Translations under genes and position numbers: made by a program
In this document: positions 17,338 to 25,296 of the stretch, in pieces
Position numbering within the stretch: position 1 is the first letter of the stretch
Layout: each line of letters begins with the position of its first letter
From: Actinomycetes bacterium
GTDB taxonomy: Bacteria > Actinomycetota > Actinomycetes > Actinomycetales > Microbacteriaceae
Length of the DNA stretch: 64,000 nt
Reading direction: 5' to 3'
Assembly: GCA_023428065.1 (NCBI GenBank)
Contig: JAEYZI010000069.1
Location: 1-64,000 of the forward strand
The notes under the pieces: model-generated
Told to the model about the DNA's origin: nothing
Databases searched by the model: none
Seen by the model: the letters and a program-made list of their open reading frames with translations, nothing else

Positions 17338-18420
17338 TCAGCGGCGGGCGGCGAGCCCCAGCTCGATGAGCTCCGTGATGAGCTCGGGGTAGGAGACGCC
17401 CGACGCCTGCCAGCACGACGGGAACATCGAGATGGGCGTGAAGCCCGGCATCGTGTTGATCTCGTTCACCACGAACCCCTCCCCCGTGAGGAAGAAGTCG
17501 ACGCGCGCGAGACCCGCGCCCCCGATCGCCTCGAACGCGCGTGCCGCGATGCGGCGCATCTCGCGCTGCTCCCCGTCGTGCAGCTCGGCCGGGCAGATGA
17601 GCTCGGCGGCATCCGGGTCGAGGTACTTCGCCTCGAAGTCGTAGAACTCGCGCCCCGTCACGACGATCTCGCCCGCGAGCGAGACGCGCGGCTCACCGCC
17701 GTCGCGCCCCTCGAGCACCGCGCACTCGACCTCGCGCCCGACGACCGCCGCCTCCACGAGCACCGTCGTGTCCTCCGCGAACGCGAGCTCGACGGCCGCG
17801 TCGAGCGCGTCCCAGTCGGCGACCTTCGTGACCCCCACCGACGACCCCGCCCGCGAGGGCTTCACGAACACCGGCAGTCCGAGGGCGCGGATGCGCCGCT
17901 CGAACAGCTCGCGCTGCTCGGCCCAGCGCGTCGGGGTGAGCGACACCCACGGCGCCACCTCGATGCCCGAAGCGACGAGCACCGACTTCGTCATGTGCTT
18001 GTCCATCGCGAGGGCGGATGCGAGCACGCCGTTGCCGACGTACGGCAGGTCGAGCAGCTCGAGCTGCCCCTGAACCGTGCCGTCCTCGCCGAAGCGTCCG
18101 TGCAGGATGGGGAACACGACGTCGATCTCGCCGAGCGAGGATACGGCGCCGTCGGCGCCGACGAGCGCGAACTCGCGCGAGGCGGCGGAGTCCGGCAGCC
18201 GCACGCGCGTCCCGTTGTCGACCACCTCCGGCAGCTCGGCACGCAGCGCGAAGAGCTCCGCGTCGTCCGGCTGCAGCGTCCACGCGCCCGCGCGCGTGAT
18301 CCCGATCGGCACGACCTCGAAACGGTCCCGGTCGATCGCCGACAGCACGCCCGCGGCGGTGGCGCACGAGATGCCGTGCTCGCTCGAGCGACCGCCGAAC
18401 AGCAGGGCGACGCGGATCAT
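17338..18420 (-). CDS. ddl: D-alanine--D-alanine ligase
   Basis: A 360-residue ATP-grasp ligase that joins two D-alanines for the peptidoglycan precursor. Motifs: LFGGRSSEHGISCATA at the N terminus, the ATP-grasp core KPSRAGSSVGVTKVADW (about residue 190), and the metal/substrate site VNEINTMPGFTPISMFP near 320. It follows gpsA by 28 bases on the same strand and is probably co-transcribed with it. The length is normal and all catalytic blocks are present. Confidence 0.96.
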   Translation of the reverse strand: MIRVALLFGGRSSEHGISCATAAGVLSAIDRDRFEVVPIGITRAGAWTLQPDDAELFALRAELPEVVDNGTRVRLPDSAASREFALVGADGAVSSLGEIDVVFPILHGRFGEDGTVQGQLELLDLPYVGNGVLASALAMDKHMTKSVLVASGIEVAPWVSLTPTRWAEQRELFERRIRALGLPVFVKPSRAGSSVGVTKVADWDALDAAVELAFAEDTTVLVEAAVVGREVECAVLEGRDGGEPRVSLAGEIVVTGREFYDFEAKYLDPDAAELICPAELHDGEQREMRRIAARAFEAIGGAGLARVDFFLTGEGFVVNEINTMPGFTPISMFPSCWQASGVSYPELITELIELGLAARR

Positions 18421-18448
18421 GCGGCCTCCGGTATGGGGTCGGCCCGGG

Positions 18449-19474
18449 TCATTCGCCCTGCGGCACGTCGGTGTCGGTCGTGAGGTGCGGGGCGATGTCC
18501 CGCGGGTCCAGCGTACCGGCCAGCACCTCCGCCACCTGGCTCACGATCGGCATCTCGACGCCCATCTCGGCCGCGAGCTCGAGCACGGGCGCGACCGAGC
18601 TGATGCCCTCCGCGGTCTGGTTCATCTGCGCGATGACCTCGTGGTAGTCGTAGCCCTGACCGAGGAGGCGGCCCGCCGTGTTGTTGCGCGAGAGCGGCGA
18701 CTCGCACGTCGCGATGAGGTCGCCGAGTCCCGCGAGACCGCTCATGGTCTCCGGCAGGGCGCCGAACGCGACCGCGAAGTCGGTCATCTCGACGAGGCCG
18801 CGCGTGATGATCGACGCCTTCGTGTTCTCGCCGTAGCCGACGCCGTCGACGATGCCGATCGCCACGGCGATGAGGTTCTTGAGCACGCCGCCGAACTCGG
18901 TGCCCACGACATCCGTGTTGACGAAGGAGCGGAAGTAGGGGTTGCGCGCCGCGAGCGCCACCTCGGATGCCGTGGCGAGGCTCGACGACGACACGACCGC
19001 AGCGGTGGGCTGCTCCTTCGCGATCTCGAGCGCGAGGTTCGGGCCCGACACGACGGCGATGCGCTCAGGCTCGATGGAGAGCTCCTGCCGGATCACCTCG
19101 CTCATGCGGTAGCGGGTGCCCTTCTCGACGCCCTTCATGAGCGACACGACGGGCACGCCGTCGGGGATGAGCTCGCGCACGATGCGCAGGTTCTCGCGCA
19201 GCGACTGGCTCGGCACCGAGAGGTAGACCTGCTGGGCGCCCTCGAGCACCTCGGGCAGGCGGCTCGAGGAGGAGACGCCGAGCGGGAGGTTGATGCCGGG
19301 CAGGTAGTCGGAGTTGCGGTGCGACTGGGTGATCTCGCGCGCGACCTCGGGACGGCGGGCCCAGATGGCGACCCGCGATCCGCCGTCGGCGAGGATCTTC
19401 GCGAAGGTGGTGCCCCACGAGCCGGCACCGAGCACTGCTACGCGCCGCGGCTCGGCGCCTTCGTCGGAAGTCAC
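18449..19474 (-). CDS. gpsA: NAD(P)H-dependent glycerol-3-phosphate dehydrogenase
   Basis: A 341-residue enzyme that reduces dihydroxyacetone phosphate to sn-glycerol-3-phosphate for phospholipid synthesis. Motifs: VAVLGAGSWGTTFAKILAD (Rossmann, near residue 13), SGPNLALEIA, and GGVLKNLIAVAIGIVDG with the catalytic lysine. The start is GTG at 19474, chosen because GAGAAT lies exactly 6 bases upstream. Very long in-frame extensions overlap the EI24 gene and are artefacts of GC bias. The acyltransferase using its product lies just beyond the EI24 gene. Confidence 0.95.
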   Translation of the reverse strand: MTSDEGAEPRRVAVLGAGSWGTTFAKILADGGSRVAIWARRPEVAREITQSHRNSDYLPGINLPLGVSSSSRLPEVLEGAQQVYLSVPSQSLRENLRIVRELIPDGVPVVSLMKGVEKGTRYRMSEVIRQELSIEPERIAVVSGPNLALEIAKEQPTAAVVSSSSLATASEVALAARNPYFRSFVNTDVVGTEFGGVLKNLIAVAIGIVDGVGYGENTKASIITRGLVEMTDFAVAFGALPETMSGLAGLGDLIATCESPLSRNNTAGRLLGQGYDYHEVIAQMNQTAEGISSVAPVLELAAEMGVEMPIVSQVAEVLAGTLDPRDIAPHLTTDTDVPQGE

Positions 19475-19480
19475 CCAGCC

Positions 19481-19495
19481 ATTCTCCCCTAGCCT
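19481..19495. promoter_or_regulatory. Back-to-back -10 elements (gpsA / EI24 gene)
   Basis: In a 27-base divergent region, GAGAAT on the - strand (19486-19481) ends 6 bases before GTG 19474 and TAGCCT on the + strand (19490-19495) ends 6 bases before GTG 19502. Both starts would be leaderless. Confidence 0.55.
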
Positions 19496-19501
19496 GGGCC
19501 G

Positions 19502-20320
19502 GTGACCATGCCATCCGGCCGACGCGCCGCGGGCGGCGCCCTGCGCGAGCTCGCCGCGGGCTTCGGTTCGCTGTGGGCCGGGTTCGGATTCTGGCGCCAC
19601 CACGCGGGCACGATGCTGCTCGGCCTGATCCCGGCGGCCCTCGCGGCGGTCCTGCTCTTCGGGGGGTTCGCCGCGCTCCTCGTGTTCATCGACCCCGTGA
19701 CCTCCGCGATCACCCCGTTCGCGGAGACGTGGGCTGCGGGGTGGCGCGTGACGCTCCGCATCGTCGTGGGCACGGCGCTCGTGATCACGGCGGGAGTGCT
19801 CGCGGTGCGCGTGTATACGGCGCTCGCCCTCACCCTCGGCGGGCCGATCTACGAGCACATCGGCCGGATCGCCGACGAGAGCTACGGGCACGTGCCGGAG
19901 GCTGCGGGACCCGGGTTCTGGCGGTCGATCGGAGACATGTCGGGCATCGTGACGCGGTCGGTGCTCGGCGCGGCGGGCATCTTCCTCGTGGGCCTCCTGC
20001 CCGTCGTCGGCTCGGTCGCCGCGGCGGTGCTCGGGTTGATCTTCACGGCGACGATCGTCTCCCGCGAGTTCACGCTGCAGGCGATGCAGGTGCGGGGGCT
20101 CGACGCCGCCGCCCGCCGCGCGGTGCATCGACGGTACCGGTGGCGTCGGCTCGGTTTCGGGCTCGCGGTGCAGCTGTGCTACCTCGTGCCGCTCGGCGCT
20201 GTGCTCTCGATGCCGAGCGCCGTTGCGGGCGGCACCCACCTCGCGCGCCGGATGCTGGGCGAGCCGGTCGAGCTGGTTCAGCCCGCGGGCGGAGCCTCGA
20301 ACCGGCCGATCTCCGCCTGA
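19502..20320 (+). CDS. EI24 / CysZ-like membrane protein
   Basis: A 272-residue polytopic protein of the EI24 domain family. Membrane segments are visible at about residues 38-62, 86-110, 156-185 and 226-246, with the family pattern GGPIYEHIGRIADESYG in the middle loop. The CysZ branch moves sulfate, but the role of actinobacterial members is not established. The start is GTG, with TAGCCT 6 bases before; an ATG two codons later is an alternative. Its 3' end overlaps the tail of the acyltransferase gene by 43 bases. Confidence 0.88.
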   Translation: MTMPSGRRAAGGALRELAAGFGSLWAGFGFWRHHAGTMLLGLIPAALAAVLLFGGFAALLVFIDPVTSAITPFAETWAAGWRVTLRIVVGTALVITAGVLAVRVYTALALTLGGPIYEHIGRIADESYGHVPEAAGPGFWRSIGDMSGIVTRSVLGAAGIFLVGLLPVVGSVAAAVLGLIFTATIVSREFTLQAMQVRGLDAAARRAVHRRYRWRRLGFGLAVQLCYLVPLGAVLSMPSAVAGGTHLARRMLGEPVELVQPAGGASNRPISA

Positions 20321-21051
20321 CCGTGCGCGGCCGGGTCCCACCGCTCGAGCGGGGCGGGCTCGCCGCGCAGCTGCTCGAGCAGCTTCGTGATGTCGGCCAT
20401 GAGGGCCTCCGTCGCCTCGACGAGCAGCTCGTGGGTCACGGGCTTGCCGCGCCAAGGCGACAGGTCGACGGGGTCGCCGATGATCGCTTCGACCGTCTTA
20501 CGCGGGAAGACGCTGAGCTTCTTCGAGTAGCGCGGCAGGATCTGCTGCACGCCCCAGTGCGCCATCGGGATGAGCGGCACGTCGTGCTCGAGCGCCATGC
20601 GCACGGCCCCGGACTTGCCGCGCATGGGCCAGAGGTCGGGGTCGCGCGTGAGGGTGCCCTCGGGGTAGATGATGACCGCCAGACCGTCGTCGACGAGGTT
20701 CGCGGCCGCGGCGAGCGACTGGTTGTTGCGCTGGGAGTTCTGCCGCTCTACGGGGATCTGGCCGGTCGCGCGCAGGATGGGCCCGACGATCGGCACGCGG
20801 AACACGCTCGCCTTCGCGAGGAAACGCGGCACGCGGCCGAGCTTCCACACGATGTAGCCCGTGGTCACCGGGTCGAGGTTCGAGTAGTGGTTCGCCGACA
20901 GCACGAACGCACCCTCGCGGGGGAGCTTCTGGGCATCGCGGATGCGGAAGCGCGCCACGAGCAGCAGCCACGGGATGACGGCGCCCGCGACGATACGCCA
21001 CCCGAGGGTCTTCTCCCGCTTGCGTCGCGGGGGTCGCTGCGCTGCGCCCAT
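20278..21051 (-). CDS. Lysophospholipid acyltransferase (PlsC family)
   Basis: A 257-residue 1-acyl-sn-glycerol-3-phosphate acyltransferase-like enzyme. An N-terminal membrane segment (about residues 18-36) precedes the catalytic HX4D motif NHYSNLDP (about 55) and the glycerophosphate-binding YPEGTLTRDP (about 130). It should make phosphatidate from lysophosphatidate. Its ATG overlaps the murA stop as TGATG, so it is probably translationally coupled and belongs to the leuC-leuD-murA operon. A mycolate or lyso-PIM substrate cannot be excluded. Confidence 0.92.
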   Translation of the reverse strand: MGAAQRPPRRKREKTLGWRIVAGAVIPWLLLVARFRIRDAQKLPREGAFVLSANHYSNLDPVTTGYIVWKLGRVPRFLAKASVFRVPIVGPILRATGQIPVERQNSQRNNQSLAAAANLVDDGLAVIIYPEGTLTRDPDLWPMRGKSGAVRMALEHDVPLIPMAHWGVQQILPRYSKKLSVFPRKTVEAIIGDPVDLSPWRGKPVTHELLVEATEALMADITKLLEQLRGEPAPLERWDPAAHGQAEIGRFEAPPAG

Positions 21052-22430
21052 CAGACGAGCGTGAAGTCCGCGCCGAGCTGCTCGAGCTTGAGCACGAAAC
21101 GCTCATAGCCCCGCGCGATGATGCCGACGTTGGAGACCGTCGAGCGCCCCTCCGCCGTGAGAGCGGCGATGAGGTAGCTGAAGCCGCCGCGCAGGTCGGG
21201 CACGAGCACGTCCGCACCGCGCAGCGGCGTGGGCCCGTTGATGACCGCGACCTGCTCGAGCGGGCGACGCGGCACGCGCCAGTCGGGAGAGTCGAGGCCG
21301 TTCTCGTGCACGACGATGTCGGCGCCCATCTCGATGAGGGCACTCGTGAAGCCCAGCCGGTTCTCGTACACGGTCTCGCGCACCATCGAGGTGCCCGCGG
21401 CCTGCGTGAGGGCGACGATGAGCGGCTGCTGCCAGTCGGTCATGAAGCCGGGGTGCACATCCGTCTCGACGATGACGGGCTTGAGCGCGCCCGCCCGGAA
21501 GAAGCGGATGCCGTCCTCCTGGATGTCGAACCCGCCGCCCGCCTTGCGGAAGATGTTGAGGAAGGTCATCATCTCCTGCTGCTGCGCGCCGCCGACGAAG
21601 ACGTCGCCGTCGGTCGCGAGGGCCGCGGACGCCCAGCTCGCGACCTCGTTGCGGTCGAAGATCGCGCGGTGGGTGTACCCCTCGAGCCGGTCGACGCCCT
21701 CGATGAAGATCGTGCGGTTCGGCTCGACCGAGATGATCGCGCCCATCTTCTGCAGGATCGCGATGAGGTCCATGATCTCGGGCTCGATGGCCGCGTTCTT
21801 GAGCTCGGTGACGCCCTTCGCGCGCACGCCCGTGAGGAGCACCTGTTCCGTCGCCCCGACGCTCGGGTACGGCAGCTCGATGCGCGCGCCCGTGAGGCCG
21901 TCGGGCGCCGTGATGCGGATGCCCTCGTAGCTCTTGTCGACGATCGCGCCGAACGCGCGCAGCGCATCCATGTGGTAGTCGATCGGGCGGTCGCCGATGC
22001 GGCATCCGCCGAGGTCGGGGATGAGCGCCTCGCCGAGGCGGTGCAGGAGCGGTCCGCAGAACAGGATCGGGATGCGCGAGGAACCGGCGAGCGCGTCAAT
22101 CTGGGCGAAGTGCGCCTTCTCGACGTTCGCGGGGTCGAGCAGCAGCTCCCCCTCGGCCGGCTGCGAGACCCCGACACCGTACGCACCGAGCATGCGCGTG
22201 ACCACGTCGACGTCGCTGATCTCGGGGACGCTCTGCAGGAGGCTCGGGCTGTCGCCGAGCAGCGCGGCGACCATCGCCTTGGTGGCGAGGTTCTTGGCCC
22301 CGCGCACCTCGATGCGGCCGACGAGCGGCTTGCCGCCGTGGATGACGATGCTGTCGGACGTGAGTCCCACCCGCGCGCCCGCCTTCTGGGCGTCACGCGC
22401 GAGGTTCATCGCGACTGAGTCCACGTTCAC
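21051..22430 (-). CDS. murA: UDP-N-acetylglucosamine 1-carboxyvinyltransferase
   Basis: A 459-residue EPSP-synthase-fold enzyme. It transfers enolpyruvate from PEP to UDP-GlcNAc, the first committed step of peptidoglycan synthesis. The catalytic loop is LGGCRIGDRPIDYHMDA, with the fosfomycin-reactive cysteine at residue 143, so the natural Asp replacement of mycobacteria is absent. GAKNLATKAMVAALLGD near residue 44 is the N-terminal signature. The start is GTG 22430, 28 bases after leuD; an internal ATG 7 codons on is possible. The N terminus is somewhat longer than in E. coli. Confidence 0.95.
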   Translation of the reverse strand: MNVDSVAMNLARDAQKAGARVGLTSDSIVIHGGKPLVGRIEVRGAKNLATKAMVAALLGDSPSLLQSVPEISDVDVVTRMLGAYGVGVSQPAEGELLLDPANVEKAHFAQIDALAGSSRIPILFCGPLLHRLGEALIPDLGGCRIGDRPIDYHMDALRAFGAIVDKSYEGIRITAPDGLTGARIELPYPSVGATEQVLLTGVRAKGVTELKNAAIEPEIMDLIAILQKMGAIISVEPNRTIFIEGVDRLEGYTHRAIFDRNEVASWASAALATDGDVFVGGAQQQEMMTFLNIFRKAGGGFDIQEDGIRFFRAGALKPVIVETDVHPGFMTDWQQPLIVALTQAAGTSMVRETVYENRLGFTSALIEMGADIVVHENGLDSPDWRVPRRPLEQVAVINGPTPLRGADVLVPDLRGGFSYLIAALTAEGRSTVSNVGIIARGYERFVLKLEQLGADFTLV

Positions 22431-22458
22431 TACCTACTCATGTCGGGCCCGGTGGGGC

Positions 22459-23055
22459 CTAGCGGATGGGAAGAGTCCGGGGTCGCCAACTCTCGCGGGT
22501 GCCCTCGAACTCGGTGATCCGCGCTTCGTCGCGCAGTGTGAGGCCGATGTCGTCGAGCCCCTCCAACAGTCGCCAACGAGTGTAATCGTCGATGTCGAAG
22601 GGAACTGTGAGGTCACCGACCGTCACCGTCTTGGTAACGAGATCGACCGTCGCGTGCATTCCCGGCTGCGCCTCGAGCGCCTGCCACAGCTTCTCGACGG
22701 TCTCCTCGGGCACGATCCCCGTGAGCAGCCCCTGCTTGCCCGCGTTTCCGCGGAAGATGTCGGCGAACCGGGGCGAGATCACGGCGCGGAAGCCGAAGTC
22801 GCGCAGCGCCCAGACGGCGTGCTCACGACTCGAGCCGGTGCCGAAGTCGGGGCCCGCGATGAGCACCTTCGCGCCCTGATAGGCGGGCTGGTTGAGGATG
22901 AATTCGGGATCCTGGCGCCACGCGTGGAAGAGCGCATCGTCGAAGCCCGTCTTGGTGACGCGCTTGAGGAACACCGCCGGGATGATCTGGTCGGTGTCGA
23001 CGTTCGAGCGGCGGAACGGGACAGCGACGCCCTCGATGACCGTGATCTTCTCCAT
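22459..23055 (-). CDS. leuD: 3-isopropylmalate dehydratase small subunit
   Basis: A 198-residue aconitase-swivel subunit that partners LeuC in leucine synthesis (isomerising 2- to 3-isopropylmalate). Signatures: [19 protein letters not shown] near the start and [17 protein letters not shown] near residue 68. The ATG overlaps the leuC stop (TGATG), giving 1:1 translational coupling. The length is typical of the bacterial LeuD. Confidence 0.96.
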   Translation of the reverse strand: MEKITVIEGVAVPFRRSNVDTDQIIPAVFLKRVTKTGFDDALFHAWRQDPEFILNQPAYQGAKVLIAGPDFGTGSSREHAVWALRDFGFRAVISPRFADIFRGNAGKQGLLTGIVPEETVEKLWQALEAQPGMHATVDLVTKTVTVGDLTVPFDIDDYTRWRLLEGLDDIGLTLRDEARITEFEGTRESWRPRTLPIR

Positions 23056-24551
23056 CAGGCCGACACCTCCTCGACACGCACGGTATCGCCCGCGTTCTCC
23101 AGATCCCACGGGCTTGACAGGGTGCCGCGGATGGCGGTCGCCGCGGCGACGAGCGGCGACACGAGGTGCGTGCGCCCGCCCTTGCCCTGCCGGCCCTCGA
23201 AATTGCGGTTGGAGGTGGAGGCGCAGCGCTCCCCCGGCGCGAGCTGGTCGGGGTTCATGCCGAGGCACATCGAGCAGCCCGCGAAGCGCCACTCGGCGCC
23301 GAACTCCTCGACGATCTTGTCGATCCCCTCGGCCTCCGCCTCGAGCCGCACGCGCGCCGAGCCCGGCACGACCATGACGCGCACGTGGTCGGCCTTCTTG
23401 CGCCCCTTGATGACGGAGGCGAAGGCGCGCAGGTCCTCGATGCGCGAGTTGGTGCACGAGCCCATGAAGACGGCGTCGACCTTGATGTCCTTCATCGGGG
23501 TGCCCGGTGCGAGGTCCATGTACTCGAGGGCGCGCTCCGCGGCAGCGCGATCGTTGTGGTCGGCGTACTGCGCGGGGTCGGGCACCGTCTCGGAGAGCGA
23601 GACGCCCTGGCCGGGGTTGGTGCCCCACGTCACGAACGGCTCGAGCTCGTTCGCGTCGAGGAAGACCTCGGCGTCGAAGACGGCGCCCTCGTCGGTCGCG
23701 AGCGTCTTCCAGTAGGCGAGTGCGGCATCCCAGTCCTCGCCCTGGGGCGCGTGCGGGCGGCCCTTGACGTAGGCGAAGGTCGTCTCGTCGGGTGCGACCA
23801 TTCCGGCGCGGGCGCCCGCCTCGATCGACATGTTGCAGATCGTCATGCGGCCCTCCATCGAGAGCGAGCGGATGGCGCTGCCGCGGTACTCGAGCACGTA
23901 GCCCTGCCCGCCGCCGGTGCCGATCTTGGCGATGACGGCGAGGATGATGTCCTTCGCGGTCACGCCCGGCCGCAACTCGCCCTCGACCGTGATGGCCATC
24001 GTCTTGAAGGGCTTGAGCGGAAGCGTCTGGGTGGCCATGACGTGCTCGACCTCGGACGTGCCGATGCCGAACGCCATCGCGCCGAACGCGCCGTGCGTGG
24101 AGGTGTGCGAGTCGCCGCACACGACGGTGATGCCGGGCATCGTGAGGCCGAGCTGCGGGCCGACGACGTGCACGATGCCCTGCTCGACGTCGCCGAGCGG
24201 GTGCAGCCGGATGCCGAACTCCTCGGCGTTTCGGCGCAGCGTCTCGATCTGGGTGCGGCTCGTGAGGTCGGCGATGGGGCGGTCGATCGCGAGAGTCGGG
24301 GTGTTGTGGTCCTCGGTGGCGATCGTGAGGTCCGGGCGGCGCACGGGACGACCGGCCTGGCGGAGGCCGTCGAAGGCCTGCGGGCTCGTGACCTCGTGCA
24401 CGAGGTGCAGGTCGATGTAGATGAGGTCGGGCTCGCCGTTCTCGCCCTTGGCGACGACGTGCGCGTCCCACACCTTCTCGGCGAGGGTGCGGGGGCGATC
24501 GGAGATGCTGCTCGCGGCAGCGGCGGTCTCGAAGTCGGAGACGGTGCTCAT
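23055..24551 (-). CDS. leuC: 3-isopropylmalate dehydratase large subunit
   Basis: A 498-residue aconitase-family subunit that holds a 4Fe-4S cluster. Cluster ligands are the cysteine in FMGSCTNSR (about residue 362) and the pair in CSMC (about 422-425). The substrate blocks [11 protein letters not shown] and [15 protein letters not shown] are intact. AAGGAT about 9 bases before ATG 24551 serves as ribosome site. The gene is preceded by a Leu-rich leader peptide and hairpin, so it heads an operon controlled by leucine supply: leuC-leuD-murA-acyltransferase. Confidence 0.96.
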   Translation of the reverse strand: MSTVSDFETAAAASSISDRPRTLAEKVWDAHVVAKGENGEPDLIYIDLHLVHEVTSPQAFDGLRQAGRPVRRPDLTIATEDHNTPTLAIDRPIADLTSRTQIETLRRNAEEFGIRLHPLGDVEQGIVHVVGPQLGLTMPGITVVCGDSHTSTHGAFGAMAFGIGTSEVEHVMATQTLPLKPFKTMAITVEGELRPGVTAKDIILAVIAKIGTGGGQGYVLEYRGSAIRSLSMEGRMTICNMSIEAGARAGMVAPDETTFAYVKGRPHAPQGEDWDAALAYWKTLATDEGAVFDAEVFLDANELEPFVTWGTNPGQGVSLSETVPDPAQYADHNDRAAAERALEYMDLAPGTPMKDIKVDAVFMGSCTNSRIEDLRAFASVIKGRKKADHVRVMVVPGSARVRLEAEAEGIDKIVEEFGAEWRFAGCSMCLGMNPDQLAPGERCASTSNRNFEGRQGKGGRTHLVSPLVAAATAIRGTLSSPWDLENAGDTVRVEEVSA

Positions 24552-24610
24552 GGATGAGGATCCTTCATCGGTTTCGGGTCGGCCGTCATGCCCTCGGGGA
24601 CGGGCGGACT

Positions 24611-24648
24611 CCGCGACGAGGGAGGCCGGGGGCTAGACCTCGTCGCGG
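24611..24648 (-). promoter_or_regulatory. Attenuator hairpin of the leu operon
   Basis: An 11-bp perfect stem, CCGCGACGAGG pairing with CCTCGTCGCGG around a 16-base loop. The 5' arm (24648-24638) lies inside codons 10-14 of the leader peptide, so a ribosome there blocks folding. No U-run follows, so termination may be U-less or Rho-assisted. Confidence 0.65.
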
Positions 24649-24677
24649 CGACGAAGGAGGAGGCGCCGAGCGAGCAT
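24633..24677 (-). CDS. Leu-rich leader peptide of the leuCD operon (14 codons)
   Basis: ATG CTC GCT CGG CGC CTC CTC CTT CGT CGC CGC GAC GAG GTC TAG encodes MLARRLLLRRRDEV. Four of the 14 residues are leucine, three of them in a row, including CTT, a codon little used in the neighbouring genes. The coding stretch ends inside the 5' arm of the attenuator hairpin and 81 bases before leuC. A TATCCT hexamer ends 7 bases before the ATG, so the transcript should begin at the ATG itself. The arginine codons could add a second sensing input. This is inferred from layout; no homologue was compared. Confidence 0.72.
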   Translation of the reverse strand: MLARRLLLRRRDEV

Positions 24678-24684
24678 GGGGTCG

Positions 24685-24690
24685 AGGATA
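24685..24690 (-). promoter_or_regulatory. -10 element of the leuC leader promoter
   Basis: TATCCT on the - strand, 7 bases before the leader ATG. About 16-17 bases further upstream GTCGAC/TCGACG offers a weak -35. The whole promoter lies after the FHA gene stop at 24750. Confidence 0.6.
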
Positions 24691-24749
24691 CCACCGCCGG
24701 GTGGGCGTCGACGTCGCGGCGAGCTGCGCTCGGGCGCCTCTCCCCGCGT

Positions 24750-25265
24750 CTACTGGTCTGCGGGGATGTGGTCGACGCCCAGGAGGTACGAGCCGAGCTC
24801 GATGACAGCGCCGTCGGGCACGTGGGAGAACTCGGTGGAGGTCACGGTTCTGCGGGTGCGGTTCGCGACGACGGCGACGCCGTTCGTGGAGTTGAGGTCG
24901 AGCACGAAGAGCGCGCCGTCGTAGGGCAGCAACACCGCGTGGTTCTTGGAGACCGTCTTCTCGCGATCGACGACCGTCACGAACGTCGCGCCCGGGAAGC
25001 CCTCGACCTCGAACGGCTTACGTCCGACCACGACGGGCCCGTCGACGGCGACGCGATCCCCGTCGGCGAGCAGGAGCACCCAGCCGGTGACGTGCTTCGT
25101 CGAGCCGCCGGGGAAGAAGACGGGCTCGGAGGGGTCGCGCGGCGGGAGACCGCGGCCCACGAGCTTCGTGCGGGTGTCGATGAGGCCCGGTTCGAGGTCG
25201 TCTCGCAGCCACGGCGGACGCAGCACGGGCTCCTCTGGCTGGTATCCGGGCGTGCGGTCGTTCAC
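24750..25265 (-). CDS. FHA domain-containing protein
   Basis: A 171-residue cytosolic protein with an about 75-residue unrecognised N-terminal part and a C-terminal forkhead-associated domain. FHA hallmarks are VVVGRKP, the phosphothreonine-contact VSKNHAVL and DLNSTNGVAV. It should bind a phosphothreonine-containing partner, but no Ser/Thr kinase gene is nearby. GTG 25265 is preceded by AATGAT at exactly 6 bases. The gene is on the same strand as the leu operon but is separated from it by the attenuator region. Confidence 0.92.
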   Translation of the reverse strand: MNDRTPGYQPEEPVLRPPWLRDDLEPGLIDTRTKLVGRGLPPRDPSEPVFFPGGSTKHVTGWVLLLADGDRVAVDGPVVVGRKPFEVEGFPGATFVTVVDREKTVSKNHAVLLPYDGALFVLDLNSTNGVAVVANRTRRTVTSTEFSHVPDGAVIELGSYLLGVDHIPADQ

Positions 25266-25296
25266 CCCTAGATCATTTCCAGGCCCGGATGCCGCG

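Noticed and set aside
18449..20455. 668-residue extension of GpsA
   Set aside because: The extension is antisense to the EI24 gene; GTG 19474 fits the family and the -10 spacing.
24552..24749. T-box leader for the leu operon
   Set aside because: No T-box sequence (TGGNACCGCG-like) or specifier stem is visible; the coding leader explains the region better.
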